From Foetidibacter luteolus (GTDB lineage Bacteria; Bacteroidota; Bacteroidia; Chitinophagales; Chitinophagaceae): 56,345 nt of DNA. How positions within the stretch are numbered: position 1 is the first letter of the stretch; each line of letters starts with the position of its first letter. The DNA is taken from positions 28,178 to 84,522 of the forward strand of contig NZ_VVIP01000005.1 in NCBI RefSeq assembly GCF_009650435.1, written 5' to 3'. Below the pieces are notes generated by a model, which searched no databases, was not told the DNA's origin, and saw only the letters and a program-made list of their open reading frames with translations. A program made the translations under genes and the position numbers. Below are positions 8,458 to 17,591 of this stretch, one piece after another.

Positions 8458-11142
8458 CTATTCAATAGTGTAGATCATAATCCTGCCGGTCTGTTCAACC
8501 AGGGCAAACTGGTTGCGGTTGGCATGTATTGCTGTTGCTATAGGAGCGGTTGTGGCATATTCCCTTTGGGAAATTGGTGTATTGGCCTCAATAGAAAACA
8601 AAACGGCTTTATGCTTCTCTACAACCAGGAATTTCTTACCCGGAAAAAATAACACCTGGCCGGGTATAAGATGGGATGCAAAAGGTTCTCCCTGTACATT
8701 CAAAGAACCATCCTTGGGCCGGCAAAAAACCAGGCCCTTGTTTGTAGAAATAATAATGCTGAAAGAAGTTGCATCTTCAGATGCTCCAAACAAGCGGATG
8801 CCGGTATCAAAATGAACCGCTTTTACTTCACCCTTTTTTGAAATGCTGAAGAATTGTTTATCCCGGTAAGTATAATAATAATCGTTAAAGCATGCCATTA
8901 GCGGGTTTACATGGCTTGAACTTATCTGTACCTCATTTTCAATATTGCAATTAAGGGAACGTTTTAACTGGCCTTCAATTGTATAATAATGAAGCGTCAT
9001 TGTATCACTACTTGTTTCCAGCCGGCATAGTTCGTTATCTTCTGTTATAATAAACTTCGCTGGCTCTTTATGCAGCCAAACAGGACAATATACAGTCAGG
9101 CTGTCACCGAAATACTTGTTTTTATCCAGGGTTTTCCTGGTAACCGGCAAGCCATCAGACGCATGCAAAAGAATATGCTTGCTGTAGTAAGGTGAATGAA
9201 TAAAGGTGAAACGCACATGAGGTTGTACAGGGTTATCCCACGTGTAATATTCGATATTCCCATACCAGTTTCCTCTTGCCAGGTGCAATAGGTTATCCTT
9301 TGTTCCCACTGCTAAAAACTGGTTGCGGTGGCTGACAGCTTTTTGCCAGCGGATACTTTGATCAAGCTGTAATACATTGTTACTTGTTGGCTGTTCGGTA
9401 TTGTCCCGGGTATTTGTCACATAGCGGCTGCAGTCAGAGCTGATAAGCCGGTCTGTTGTAATAAAATTTTTGAGTTTATGTACAATGGAACTGTTTCCCT
9501 TTGCTGTTTCATCGCTTATAATGTTGTAAGCAATATCCTGGTAAAGCGTTCTTTCTTTGTCTGCCTTGTTGGTCTGGCTTACATGATGCAGTACATGCAA
9601 AAAAAGCTCTTGTTTAACCGGTGGGGTATGCTGTTCATAAACATCCTTTACTTTTTGAAACGTATTGTTTTCCTCCGTTTCATTTACCAGGTCAAAATAC
9701 TTTTTGAGACAATGTTCTGATTGGCAGTTTTCTTTCCAACCGGTAAGCAGCAGTTGTTTTGCCTCCTCTGGCTGCTGCATTTTTTTCATCATAACCCGGG
9801 ATGCATCCAGGTAGTCGTGGGCTGAAATTTTACTGGCTACTGTTTCCTGGTAATACCTGTTGGCGTTATCCTTTTGTTGCAGTATGCTGTAGAGGTCGCC
9901 CACTTTCTCATGGCGAAGCAGTTTGTCGTACAATTCGATGGCTTCTGAATACAGCCCTCCACGTTCCAGGCATTCGGCTGCCGCCACATTGTTCTTCAGG
10001 TGGTCTTTATAAAGTGCTGCGGCTTCGCGGTAAAGTTTCCCCTGTTCAAGGGCATTGGCCGCACCGCTGTAGTCGCCAAGAAGATGTGCATAAACGTATG
10101 CCGCTTTTTTAAAGTCTTTGCGTTTAATTTCTTTTTGTGCCGCATCAAGATACCTGGTGCGAAGGCTATGGTAATATCCGCCAACATCCCATCCATCCAC
10201 GGCGCCGCCGCCACCCAGGCCTCCGGGATTAAAATTTGTTGGCCTGCGCGTTAATGCAGAAGTCTTTTGTGCATTGCCACGGTTCAAATAAGGGGAGTTT
10301 AACGGCAGGGCATATTGCAGAGCTTCATCAGTGTCCTTGTCAAAAAGCTTCACCAGGCGGTTCAATTCCTCGTTTCTTCTTTTTTCAATCTCCTGCAGGT
10401 TTTCGCCCAGCCACTGCTGAAGGCGTTCCAAACCGCCGGGCCGGTCGTTTTCCTGGTCATTGTTATGGGTGCCAGAAACGTTTTGAATGCCATTTGCAGC
10501 CGCGAGTATTGTTTTAAACAATCCCCATTTCACCTTATCAAGGGCCTTGTCAACTGTTTGGGCAACAGTTCCCTTTTTGCCCGGCATTTCATCCAGTGGC
10601 CTGGTATGAATGTCTTTTTTAAGCTCCTCCATCAATTCCTGTACCGTAGGTTGTTTTACCTGTACCTGCTGCAGGGGTGGCTTACGTTCTATGCCTGGGT
10701 GTGCAAAACTCCAGTCATTCTCTTTTTCTTGCGTAAGCAACGCAAGGCTTCCAAAATCAAACCTGTCTTTTTTATCAAAACCTACAAGGCCAATGGAAGG
10801 GTGAAAAAACTGGTATTCCCATGCAAGCAGTTTGCTAAGCTCTTCTTCATTTACCTGGGGGTACAGGCTGGCATTAACGGGTATAAATAGTTTGCCTGCT
10901 ATTAACCCATAGCCATCAGGTATAACCAGGCCTTCAAGTAATGCTGTGTTGTTGAACGTAACTAGCAGGCCCGCGGCTTTTACTGACCGGATGGATTCCG
11001 GCATTATGTAACAATCCAGTTCTTTAACAGATACGCCCCAGTTGTTTATTTCTGTTAACCATACACGGGGCGAACTGCTTTTAATAAAAGCGGCAGCAAC
11101 GGTATGCAGCGTCCGGTTGCTATATTTTAACTGCAGCATCAT
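8458..11142 (-). CDS. TPR and beta-propeller protein of a MoxR-vWA-propeller ternary system (bpX type)
   Basis: An 894-residue cytoplasmic protein and the last gene of the operon. Residues 1-140 form an N-terminal domain with no enzyme motif; a coiled segment follows (about 165-270) and then a glycine-rich linker (about 305-322). Residues about 325-480 are helical repeats resembling TPRs (KKAAYVYAHLLGDYSGAANALEQG, LYREAAALYKDHL). The C-terminal 300 residues show the spaced beta strands of a propeller. This layout fits the bpX-containing proteins described for MoxR-vWA-beta-propeller ternary systems; I cannot say which bpX subtype. Its start overlaps the preceding stop by 4 nt, indicating translational coupling. 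No signal peptide. A scaffold or sensor role is inference. Confidence 0.75.
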   Translation of the reverse strand: MMLQLKYSNRTLHTVAAAFIKSSSPRVWLTEINNWGVSVKELDCYIMPESIRSVKAAGLLVTFNNTALLEGLVIPDGYGLIAGKLFIPVNASLYPQVNEEELSKLLAWEYQFFHPSIGLVGFDKKDRFDFGSLALLTQEKENDWSFAHPGIERKPPLQQVQVKQPTVQELMEELKKDIHTRPLDEMPGKKGTVAQTVDKALDKVKWGLFKTILAAANGIQNVSGTHNNDQENDRPGGLERLQQWLGENLQEIEKRRNEELNRLVKLFDKDTDEALQYALPLNSPYLNRGNAQKTSALTRRPTNFNPGGLGGGGAVDGWDVGGYYHSLRTRYLDAAQKEIKRKDFKKAAYVYAHLLGDYSGAANALEQGKLYREAAALYKDHLKNNVAAAECLERGGLYSEAIELYDKLLRHEKVGDLYSILQQKDNANRYYQETVASKISAHDYLDASRVMMKKMQQPEEAKQLLLTGWKENCQSEHCLKKYFDLVNETEENNTFQKVKDVYEQHTPPVKQELFLHVLHHVSQTNKADKERTLYQDIAYNIISDETAKGNSSIVHKLKNFITTDRLISSDCSRYVTNTRDNTEQPTSNNVLQLDQSIRWQKAVSHRNQFLAVGTKDNLLHLARGNWYGNIEYYTWDNPVQPHVRFTFIHSPYYSKHILLHASDGLPVTRKTLDKNKYFGDSLTVYCPVWLHKEPAKFIITEDNELCRLETSSDTMTLHYYTIEGQLKRSLNCNIENEVQISSSHVNPLMACFNDYYYTYRDKQFFSISKKGEVKAVHFDTGIRLFGASEDATSFSIIISTNKGLVFCRPKDGSLNVQGEPFASHLIPGQVLFFPGKKFLVVEKHKAVLFSIEANTPISQREYATTAPIATAIHANRNQFALVEQTGRIMIYTIE

Positions 11143-13544
11143 AACAGGTGCGAGATAAATGGTTGAATATATTTTTTGTTGAATAGCTCAGCGCTTATCA
11201 TGTTAGCGTTAGTAACGCCTGTAAAATATTCCGAGCCGCATACAGCCCCATCAGAAGCCCAGCAAGCAGTGGCTTTTCCAAGTATCATCACCACGGTAAT
11301 CTCCGGCAAACCGCTATCCGAACTTTTAAGATGTACAAAGCCTCTTGAATCAATTACAGCTTCACTTCCATCCGCCCATAACCATTTGTTGAACTTGATG
11401 TTTTTGTTTTTTAACGGAAAATAAGTGTCTCCCTGTTGCTTTGCCTGCCTGCTGCCTTTTATCTTGTCGGTATTTTCAAGGATGCTTACATCCCTGTCTG
11501 AATGTACACGCAGGACATGGTTTCCTAAAATCAGTTCATTGCCTCCGCTTACATGGATGTCCCTTACATTAAACAGCAGGCTGTAATTGCTGAGTATGCA
11601 ATCTTTGATATCCGCCTGCTCCGGCTCCGTGCAATTAAAAAGATTGGCCTCAGTATCGCTGTCGTACCCGGAATGGTTTGCTGTATTTAACAGCCGCGCT
11701 TCCCGGTAGTCATAAAAAGATACGCCCGAAACATGCCTTACTACAAAATATTCTTCACAAAAAGAAACGCTGCTAACCCGGCTGATGCCGATTGTTTCCG
11801 AAACGTCTGCTCTTAAATCCTGAAGATGGATATTATAAAACCTGGCCAGGTCTTTTGATTGTTGGTACACAAGAATGTAAAGCTGTTGGTCGTTCTTGTT
11901 GCCCACATAGTATTCTCCTTTTTCTATAAAATCAAGAATTTCTCTTGCTCCATAATTTGCGCTAGTCCATAACAATACACGTTGTGTTTCTGTAAACGTT
12001 ATGATGGCTTCGTTGCTGAACTTTACCGTTTTGTTTTTACCGGTAAGGTTAAGCCGGTGTGCAGGGAACATTAGTGTGAACGTTGTGGCCTGCAGAAAGG
12101 CCGGAAGACTGTCATTAAGTTTTTTTTCTGCATGGTTAAACGTGGTGGCAAACAACAACTCTTCCAAATCAAACTTAGCCTTGCTTAATAGTTTTATCCT
12201 GCCCTTTATATATTCATAAAAATGGAGTTCGCCTGTTCTGCTTACAGTAATTAAAAAGTTGAGCGACTCCTTTACCTCCGCAAGGCAGGCATAAAAATCC
12301 GGGTTATGCAAGGATTGCGCATCCGTAATAAGCATAAATTCATTCATGGCAGATGCCTGAAGGCTCTTTAATGCCAGTTGCAACGATGCCCCGCAATGCA
12401 GTGAATGATCAAGCATGCCCAAGGCCCTTATAATGCCTTCTTTTGCAAACAAATCAGCCTGTGTATAATTCTTCCCATATAATATATACGCTTCTGCCAG
12501 TTCTCCGTGTTTCAGGTTGTGGCAACAGGCCAATGCCGCAGATACGGCGAATACACGTGGCAGGCCCCACATTTTTATGGTAGTGTCTATCAGTATGGTG
12601 CGTTGCAGTTTAGGGTTGTCAGGCGGGGCTTCCCGATGAAAATAGAGGGCTTCATTGTTTACCAGCCTTGCCATTAACAGGTCATCGTCGTGTGCCAGCT
12701 CACTTAATAACAGGCGGTCATAATTGCCACGGTTGGTAATATCTGCAATGCCGCCAAACGATAAATCGCTTCTGTCGTAAGAATGCATGGGAATGTTTAA
12801 GGCTGCAATTAAATGCCTTGCCAGTCTTGCCACGCCTGCCGTTTTGTTGTCGAGTGATAACTGTTGCCATAAGTCAAGCGGCTTTTCTTCGGGCTGCGGA
12901 ATTTCAATAGCGGCAGGAAGCTGGTTTAAGCCAGTACGCAACCGCATTTCCAGGTGCTCAGCAGTGTTGTATTGTTGCAGGGCTTTGCTCAGGTATTCCA
13001 GGTCTTTTTTAAATGCATCGCTTCTAACTGCGCTTGTTTGTGTAAAAGCGAGTTTATCAACCATTCCGCTGTCAAGTTCTTCCGCAATAGCTTTTAAAGG
13101 CGGTTCGGATATACTGAATGTGCCAGGAGAAAATATCTCATGGCACAGGTGTATGCGGTGCCGGCCTTTTCTCAAATCCGGCGGAAGCGCTGCTACTATA
13201 TCCATAAACTTCAGCGCCTGGTAAAGATGGTGTTGTAAAATTTCTTTGGTAGTCCCGTATTTCCCTTCACGGCCACTGTTAAAACCTGCCAGCATCCCCG
13301 CAAGGATACCTCTGCCACCCGAGGCGTGAAAATTGTCATTACAGCACGAAAGCAACAGCAATACGGCGCTTAGTGAAGGTGTTTCCTTAACCTGTATTTT
13401 TTTTAATAACTGAAGCAGATCGTCCCGGTAACAAATAGTAGCTCCGTTTTTCCATTCAATAATTTCGCCACCCTCTGCCCATTGCCAAAAATAGTTGGCC
13501 GGACACCTGAAGTATTGTACGGTATTTTTTATTGCTTCAATCAT
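11139..13544 (-). CDS. Degenerate vWA plus beta-propeller protein of the ternary system
   Basis: An 801-residue protein. An N-terminal helical region (1-300) leads into a von Willebrand A-like core at about 315-420: TILIDTTIKMWG (Asp320) in the first strand position, CGASLQLAL near 384 and FMLITDAQ near 403-410. The metal site looks incomplete, since the usual DxSxS reads D-T-T-I-K. The last 300 residues are beta-rich and propeller-like, ending in KYIQPFISHLL. MoxR ATPases typically work with vWA proteins, so this is the likely partner of the ATPase two genes upstream. It is separated from the preceding gene by 131 bp that include a family B remnant, and it overlaps the following gene by 4 nt. 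Confidence 0.78.
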   Translation of the reverse strand: MIEAIKNTVQYFRCPANYFWQWAEGGEIIEWKNGATICYRDDLLQLLKKIQVKETPSLSAVLLLLSCCNDNFHASGGRGILAGMLAGFNSGREGKYGTTKEILQHHLYQALKFMDIVAALPPDLRKGRHRIHLCHEIFSPGTFSISEPPLKAIAEELDSGMVDKLAFTQTSAVRSDAFKKDLEYLSKALQQYNTAEHLEMRLRTGLNQLPAAIEIPQPEEKPLDLWQQLSLDNKTAGVARLARHLIAALNIPMHSYDRSDLSFGGIADITNRGNYDRLLLSELAHDDDLLMARLVNNEALYFHREAPPDNPKLQRTILIDTTIKMWGLPRVFAVSAALACCHNLKHGELAEAYILYGKNYTQADLFAKEGIIRALGMLDHSLHCGASLQLALKSLQASAMNEFMLITDAQSLHNPDFYACLAEVKESLNFLITVSRTGELHFYEYIKGRIKLLSKAKFDLEELLFATTFNHAEKKLNDSLPAFLQATTFTLMFPAHRLNLTGKNKTVKFSNEAIITFTETQRVLLWTSANYGAREILDFIEKGEYYVGNKNDQQLYILVYQQSKDLARFYNIHLQDLRADVSETIGISRVSSVSFCEEYFVVRHVSGVSFYDYREARLLNTANHSGYDSDTEANLFNCTEPEQADIKDCILSNYSLLFNVRDIHVSGGNELILGNHVLRVHSDRDVSILENTDKIKGSRQAKQQGDTYFPLKNKNIKFNKWLWADGSEAVIDSRGFVHLKSSDSGLPEITVVMILGKATACWASDGAVCGSEYFTGVTNANMISAELFNKKYIQPFISHLL

Positions 13545-13598
13545 GTTTAGTCCCGTGTTTAAGGGATTATTTTTGTACCCGGCTCTTTACTATAAATC

Positions 13599-13665
13599 AG
13601 GCTTCCGTTGCGTCGCACTCTTGTACGCCTGAATAGGGCTCAGCAATTAACCCCGGTACTTGTCA
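13599..13665 (+). repeat. Family B repeat remnant inside the ternary-system operon
   Basis: GGCTTCCGTTGCGTCGCACTCTTGTACG resembles the central GTTGCGTCGCA block and its flank in the copies near 47.6 and 4.26 kb. It occupies the only sizeable gap (13545-13675) in an otherwise tightly packed operon. Confidence 0.6.
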
Positions 13666-13675
13666 ATCGTCTTCA

Positions 13676-14419
13676 TTATTCCAGGGTAAGCCGTACAGCG
13701 CTTCTTGCCGCCTTCACAAAAAAACTTTTGTCAATTTTTTGCCATGTACCTCTGTCATCAAACAATAGAAATGCTTCTTTATTTTTAATCAATTTTTCTG
13801 AAATCAAAACTGCCAGGGCAGGCAGGTCAAAATCATAACCGCAGGGTAGTAAAATATCGTGCAACAACCAATATTCCCTGCCGGGCATGGGGGGCAACGG
13901 GTTGCCCATTAGCAACACCTCTTTATTTTCAGACACGGCAAAAACTATTGCTTCTAACCTTGCTTCCGGCGCAGTTTCGGCAAAAGCTTTAAGTAAAGAA
14001 AGTGTGGTAACAAGCGCCTCGCCTTTTCTTTCTTTTGCAGAAGCAACAATCTTTATGGGTATCCCTGTTTCTATATTCCCTGGCAAGGCGGCTACAGGCA
14101 CTTTAACCGGTACAAACTCCTGTAACGGCTGCCAGTTTAATGCCGGAAGAACATCAACAGGCACCGGTAAGCCTGGCGGGTAAAGCCTGTTACTGTCATC
14201 TTTCAGAAATTTTTTCTTAACTGGCAATTGTTTTATTTCAATAGCTATTTCTTCAGTATGGCCCCAGCCTTTTACCCAGATGCCCTTATCACTTACCGCG
14301 GCGTATAAACCCGGTAAGCAGCGTACAGTACCAAGGGCCTGCCTGTTACTTTCATCCATTAATAAAATCATTTCTTTTTCCATGCGCCAGCTTATGCAGA
14401 GTGAAGAATTTTTTGCCAC
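13676..14419 (-). CDS. bpX-type accessory protein of the MoxR ternary system
   Basis: A 247-residue soluble protein, or 235 residues if the internal Met at 14383 is used. That second start would leave 8 nt after the MoxR stop codon instead of a 28-nt overlap; the sequence does not decide. Features include GLYAAVSDKGIWVKGWG, a proline-rich block (LYPPGLPVPVDVLPALNWQP) and EYWLLHDILLPCGYDFDLP near the end. No enzymatic motif is visible. Position directly after the ATPase and before the vWA-propeller gene matches the bpX accessory proteins of MoxR-vWA-beta-propeller systems. The exact subtype is not something I can assign. Confidence 0.7.
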   Translation of the reverse strand: MAKNSSLCISWRMEKEMILLMDESNRQALGTVRCLPGLYAAVSDKGIWVKGWGHTEEIAIEIKQLPVKKKFLKDDSNRLYPPGLPVPVDVLPALNWQPLQEFVPVKVPVAALPGNIETGIPIKIVASAKERKGEALVTTLSLLKAFAETAPEARLEAIVFAVSENKEVLLMGNPLPPMPGREYWLLHDILLPCGYDFDLPALAVLISEKLIKNKEAFLLFDDRGTWQKIDKSFFVKAARSAVRLTLE

Positions 14420-15546
14420 AAGGCGTCAATAGGTTCCTGTACATAACGGCGTTGCACCTCGTTGGTAATCCATTCGCAGCGGCCGTTTAAATAGCGTAGC
14501 CTGTCTTTTATTATGGTACGTTCCCCCATAGGCAGCGATGCGTCTTCCCATTGCTCTGCCATAGTGGTTATTTCTTTATATATTTCATCAGCATCAGGGG
14601 CTGTAGTAACAAATGCCCTGGGGTGCTGTTGCGGTGCAGCCGCGCCGGGCTGTATAAGGTTGTTTACTATGCCGGCAATTACTTCTATTTGTTCCTCGGT
14701 ATCCCATATATAGCGAAGTACCCACATGTCTGACGGAATGGCCGCTGCTCTTTTGCACAACAGCGCACTTGCGGCAATCAATCGCTGTAGTTTTACCGCA
14801 CGCCTGTCTGATACCTGCACGCCTGCGTTGCGCAGCATTTCAACAAGGTTAATATAAGCGGGGCGTATGTCATTCAAATCAACAGTTCCAATCAGGCGCT
14901 GTATTTCAAAAATATCTTCAGCGGAAATTTTAGGTTGGCCGGCAATTTCTTTGCGTTCCAGTTTCCATCCGGCCTCCAGTACATTGTTAAGCAGGGCCGG
15001 GTCCACATAATCGCACCGTACCCTTATTAAGAAACGGTCAAACAGGGCCTGCAATGCTTCATCCTCCGGCAGGTGGTTGCTGGCGCCCGCAATCATTACT
15101 ACCGGTAAGGCCTTGTTTTCACGTCCCCTGCGAAAAACTTTCTCATTCAGCACCATCAGCAGGCTGTTCAGTATGGCGCTGTTGGCGTTTAACAATTCAT
15201 CAAGAAAAACCAGGTTGGCTTCAGGCAACATGCCTTCTGTATTGGTAACAAGGTCGCCTTCTCTAAGCTTGCGTATGTCAAAAGGGCCAAATAGTTCGTT
15301 GGGTTCTGTAAAACGGGTAAGCAGGTATTCAAACGTTTTGCCATTCAGCATTTTAGACAGTTCTCTTACCAGGGCACTTTTGGCGGTACCGGGAGGGCCG
15401 AGTAAAAACAGATTTTCACGGCCGGCAAGGCAAATGCCCATCAGGTCTATAATATCATCTTTACCAACAAATTTTTCTTTAAGATGCCCCAGTACGCTGT
15501 TAAGGCGGTCAGTTAATTCAAATTGTCTTGTAGTGTTTGTTTCCAT
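14392..15546 (-). CDS. MoxR-family AAA+ ATPase
   Basis: A 384-residue AAA+ ATPase. Walker A is GPPGTAKS (50-57), Walker B is NLVFLDE (111-117), the sensor-1 region follows at GASNHLP (154-160), and FDRF near 169-172 provides the likely arginine finger. FTEPNELFGPFD (79-90) is a signature of the MoxR/RavA branch. MoxR ATPases act as ring-shaped remodelling machines on partner proteins, usually together with vWA proteins. Here the ATPase is the second of five genes; its start overlaps the preceding gene by 34 nt. It is the energy-using core of the ternary system. The remodelled substrate is unknown. Confidence 0.93.
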   Translation of the reverse strand: METNTTRQFELTDRLNSVLGHLKEKFVGKDDIIDLMGICLAGRENLFLLGPPGTAKSALVRELSKMLNGKTFEYLLTRFTEPNELFGPFDIRKLREGDLVTNTEGMLPEANLVFLDELLNANSAILNSLLMVLNEKVFRRGRENKALPVVMIAGASNHLPEDEALQALFDRFLIRVRCDYVDPALLNNVLEAGWKLERKEIAGQPKISAEDIFEIQRLIGTVDLNDIRPAYINLVEMLRNAGVQVSDRRAVKLQRLIAASALLCKRAAAIPSDMWVLRYIWDTEEQIEVIAGIVNNLIQPGAAAPQQHPRAFVTTAPDADEIYKEITTMAEQWEDASLPMGERTIIKDRLRYLNGRCEWITNEVQRRYVQEPIDALWQKILHSA

Positions 15547-16178
15547 GCGGGTTTATTTTTTATCGCATATTCAAATTCTGGCCAAAACCTGCCGGCATGT
15601 TGGCCCAATGCTTCTATAATGGAATTTCTTATAACGGGATCTGATGCCTTTTCCAGGTCGCCCAGCCTGATAATACTGTCTGTAAATGCCTGCTTTAAAG
15701 AAGGGTTTGCGAAAACAGTTGTATAATCCGTCGCCTGCTTTACCTGGATGCCCGGTGACGAGAATGGCCAGAGGCCTGCTATTCTTGTAAGTTCTTTTAC
15801 CAGTATATCAGCAGGGGCCAGCCCTTTAGCCAGGTTAAACAATGCAGGAAGATAACGAAGCACCAGGTCAGCGGAGTAAATAACCTCCGGCGTAACGGGG
15901 CCTTCAAAATTCGTCAACATTTGTTGGATAACTGCATCTTCTGTTTCGCGGATGACTGTTAACTGGATGGCCTGGTAAAAAAATTTTGCCGCCCAAATCG
16001 CGGCTTCTTCCGAAAAACCGGGAGCGGTATAAGGCATTTCCAGGCTGTCCTCCTGGTGGTACCGGCGTAGAAGTATTAATGCTTGTTGTACATCCTCTTC
16101 TTCAAATTGGTACAGGCTGCCTTCTATGGTTACTTTGCCTTCACTGAGCAGGGTTGATATAAATAGGGTTAAATGCAT
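15513..16178 (-). CDS. First gene of the MoxR ternary operon, bpX-type helical protein
   Basis: A 221-residue protein, mostly helical by appearance, starting MHLTLFISTLLSEGKVTIEG. The middle contains YSADLVLRYLPALFNLAKGLAPADILVKEL and the end is charged (EYAIKNKPAWKQTLQDN). No catalytic motif and no membrane segment are visible. Its last 34 nt overlap the MoxR gene, so the two are almost certainly cotranslated. Proteins of this size at this position are part of the MoxR-vWA-beta-propeller ternary systems described in the literature on bacterial conflict systems; the assignment rests on context and general resemblance rather than on a motif. Confidence 0.68.
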   Translation of the reverse strand: MHLTLFISTLLSEGKVTIEGSLYQFEEEDVQQALILLRRYHQEDSLEMPYTAPGFSEEAAIWAAKFFYQAIQLTVIRETEDAVIQQMLTNFEGPVTPEVIYSADLVLRYLPALFNLAKGLAPADILVKELTRIAGLWPFSSPGIQVKQATDYTTVFANPSLKQAFTDSIIRLGDLEKASDPVIRNSIIEALGQHAGRFWPEFEYAIKNKPAWKQTLQDNLN

Positions 16179-16316
16179 TGGTTGATAGGTGCAAATTAAC
16201 AGGATAAGCGGAGAGTGAAAATTAATTATTGATAAAGGGCAAACGTTTAAGCGCCTAACCCTACCGGGCTATTGGGTTAAAAGTTTGTGTATAAAGTACC
16301 GGATTTACAGCCCAAC

Positions 16317-16341
16317 AAAAAAGGCCTTCTTTCGAAGACCT
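16317..16341 (-). terminator. Terminator after tRNA-Val
   Basis: On the minus strand AGGTCTTC, loop GAAA and GAAGGCCT form an 8-bp stem (one G-T pair) followed directly by a run of T, about 10 nt past the tRNA end. Confidence 0.85.
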
Positions 16342-16350
16342 CTTGTTTTG

Positions 16351-16425
16351 TGGGAGTTGACGGGATCGAACCGCCGACCCTCTGCTTGTAAGGCAGATGC
16401 TCTAAACCAGCTGAGCTAAACTCCC
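16351..16425 (-). tRNA. tRNA-Val (anticodon TAC)
   Basis: A 75-nt cloverleaf on the minus strand. The acceptor stem GGGAGTT pairs with AACTCCC, the D arm is GCTC-AGCTGGTTTA-GAGC, the anticodon arm is TCTGC-CTTACAA-GCAGA with anticodon TAC, and the T arm carries TTCGATC. CCA is not encoded. It lies between the ternary-system operon and the OmpA-like gene. Confidence 0.97.
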
Positions 16426-16637
16426 TTTTTCTATTTGGGAGTGCAAAGATAGGCGTAGCAATATTTTCTCCAAATATTTTTTGCCCTTTTTTTTACCCGG
16501 GAACTTAGTGTGTTTTAAAGTAATAATAGTCTTGTTACGGTGTGCGGCAAAGAGGGGTTGCAGGCTTTTCCTGCATGGTCTTTAAACTCCTGTATGGGCA
16601 TTCCATGTACGGTTGCAGTTTTTGTTACAGTTTCCGG

Positions 16638-17228
16638 CTATTCTGTTTTGAAATCAATCCTGTAAATAGCACCGCCATTTTTAATGTCAGATACTATCCT
16701 TGATTTGTCTATGCCGCTGCTGCCTGACGTAAGGTAGGATATTATATTTTTTATCCTTGCCTCGCTTATACGCTTGGTTTCTGGTCTTGCCCTACTGTAA
16801 TAACCAGATATCTGAAGCGGGCATGAAGGCATGGTGTTTAATATATGAGCAATACTATCAAGTGTTACCTTAACGGTGGGAATCAGTGCAGTTGTTTTAT
16901 CCGCAAATGAAACAGATGGAAAACTATAATTATCACAGGAGAAACTGATAGTGCAAATATGTCTTTTCTCTGCACAGCAAGCTGGTTCCGGGCAAAACCC
17001 TACACCAAAAGAATCCACGGGAAAACATTGCTGCTGGGTAAGCTTTTCCTTATCCAGGCAATCAGGCACGCCATCTCCGTCGGTATCCAGCTTTACGCCA
17101 TGCGTATCTACAGGGCAGGTCTCTTTTTTAACGGTACGGCCCGGTACGGTATCTTTTTGCTGCGCAAAGGATACAGCCTGTAAGCAGGTAACAAGCAACA
17201 GCAAAACATAGAATGATTTTATAGCCAT
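16638..17228 (-). CDS. OmpA-like outer-membrane protein with thrombospondin type 3 repeat
   Basis: The start at 17228 is preferred over an upstream Met at 17294 because it directly precedes a clean signal peptide (MAIKSFYVLLLLVTCLQAVSFA). The mature protein has a calcium-binding thrombospondin type 3 motif (DTDGDGVPDCLDKE) and several cysteines. The C-terminal domain (about 95 residues) looks like a divergent OmpA peptidoglycan-binding domain: VTLDSIAHILNTMPSCPLQISGYY, then SEARIKNIISYL. The length (196 aa) is short for an OmpA-family protein because there is no N-terminal barrel. Likely a periplasmic or outer-membrane anchor. It is monocistronic, downstream of the TonB receptor in the divergent direction. 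Confidence 0.8.
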   Translation of the reverse strand: MAIKSFYVLLLLVTCLQAVSFAQQKDTVPGRTVKKETCPVDTHGVKLDTDGDGVPDCLDKEKLTQQQCFPVDSFGVGFCPEPACCAEKRHICTISFSCDNYSFPSVSFADKTTALIPTVKVTLDSIAHILNTMPSCPLQISGYYSRARPETKRISEARIKNIISYLTSGSSGIDKSRIVSDIKNGGAIYRIDFKTE

Positions 17229-17280
17229 GGTTAAAGTTACTGCCTGACGGCATAAAATTACGCACCTGCAATAAAGCCGC

Positions 17281-17406
17281 TTAGTTTCTGCCACCTTTGG
17301 CGCCGGAAACGTTACCTATCCGGGGCTGAAATGCCGCCCAATGAACCAACCGATGAAAGGATTGCGACGCAACAGGCGATGCCATGGAAATATATCGCTG
17401 GTATCT
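17281..17406 (-). repeat. Dispersed repeat family B, short-palindrome copy
   Basis: Runs from the TTTCTGCCACC end, through GGGGCTGAAATGCCGCCCA and the central ATTGCGACGCAAC palindrome, to CGCTGGTATC. It matches the reverse complement of the copy at 47558-47665 across its length. The remaining part of the gap up to the TonB receptor start shows no other feature. Confidence 0.85.
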
Positions 17407-17591
17407 AAAATCATGATTTGCGAATAATGAATGGCGGGTAGGCGATTTAGTTTCGTCGTTCTTTATTCCTGGTTCCTTGTTCAGCATTCGTCAGCCTGTT
17501 TGCGCCTTATCGCACTAATCACGCCGATTTTCCACCCTATTCTACTGGGATACCTGTATTTTAGCAATCCCTAAAGCTATCTGTTATTTTA

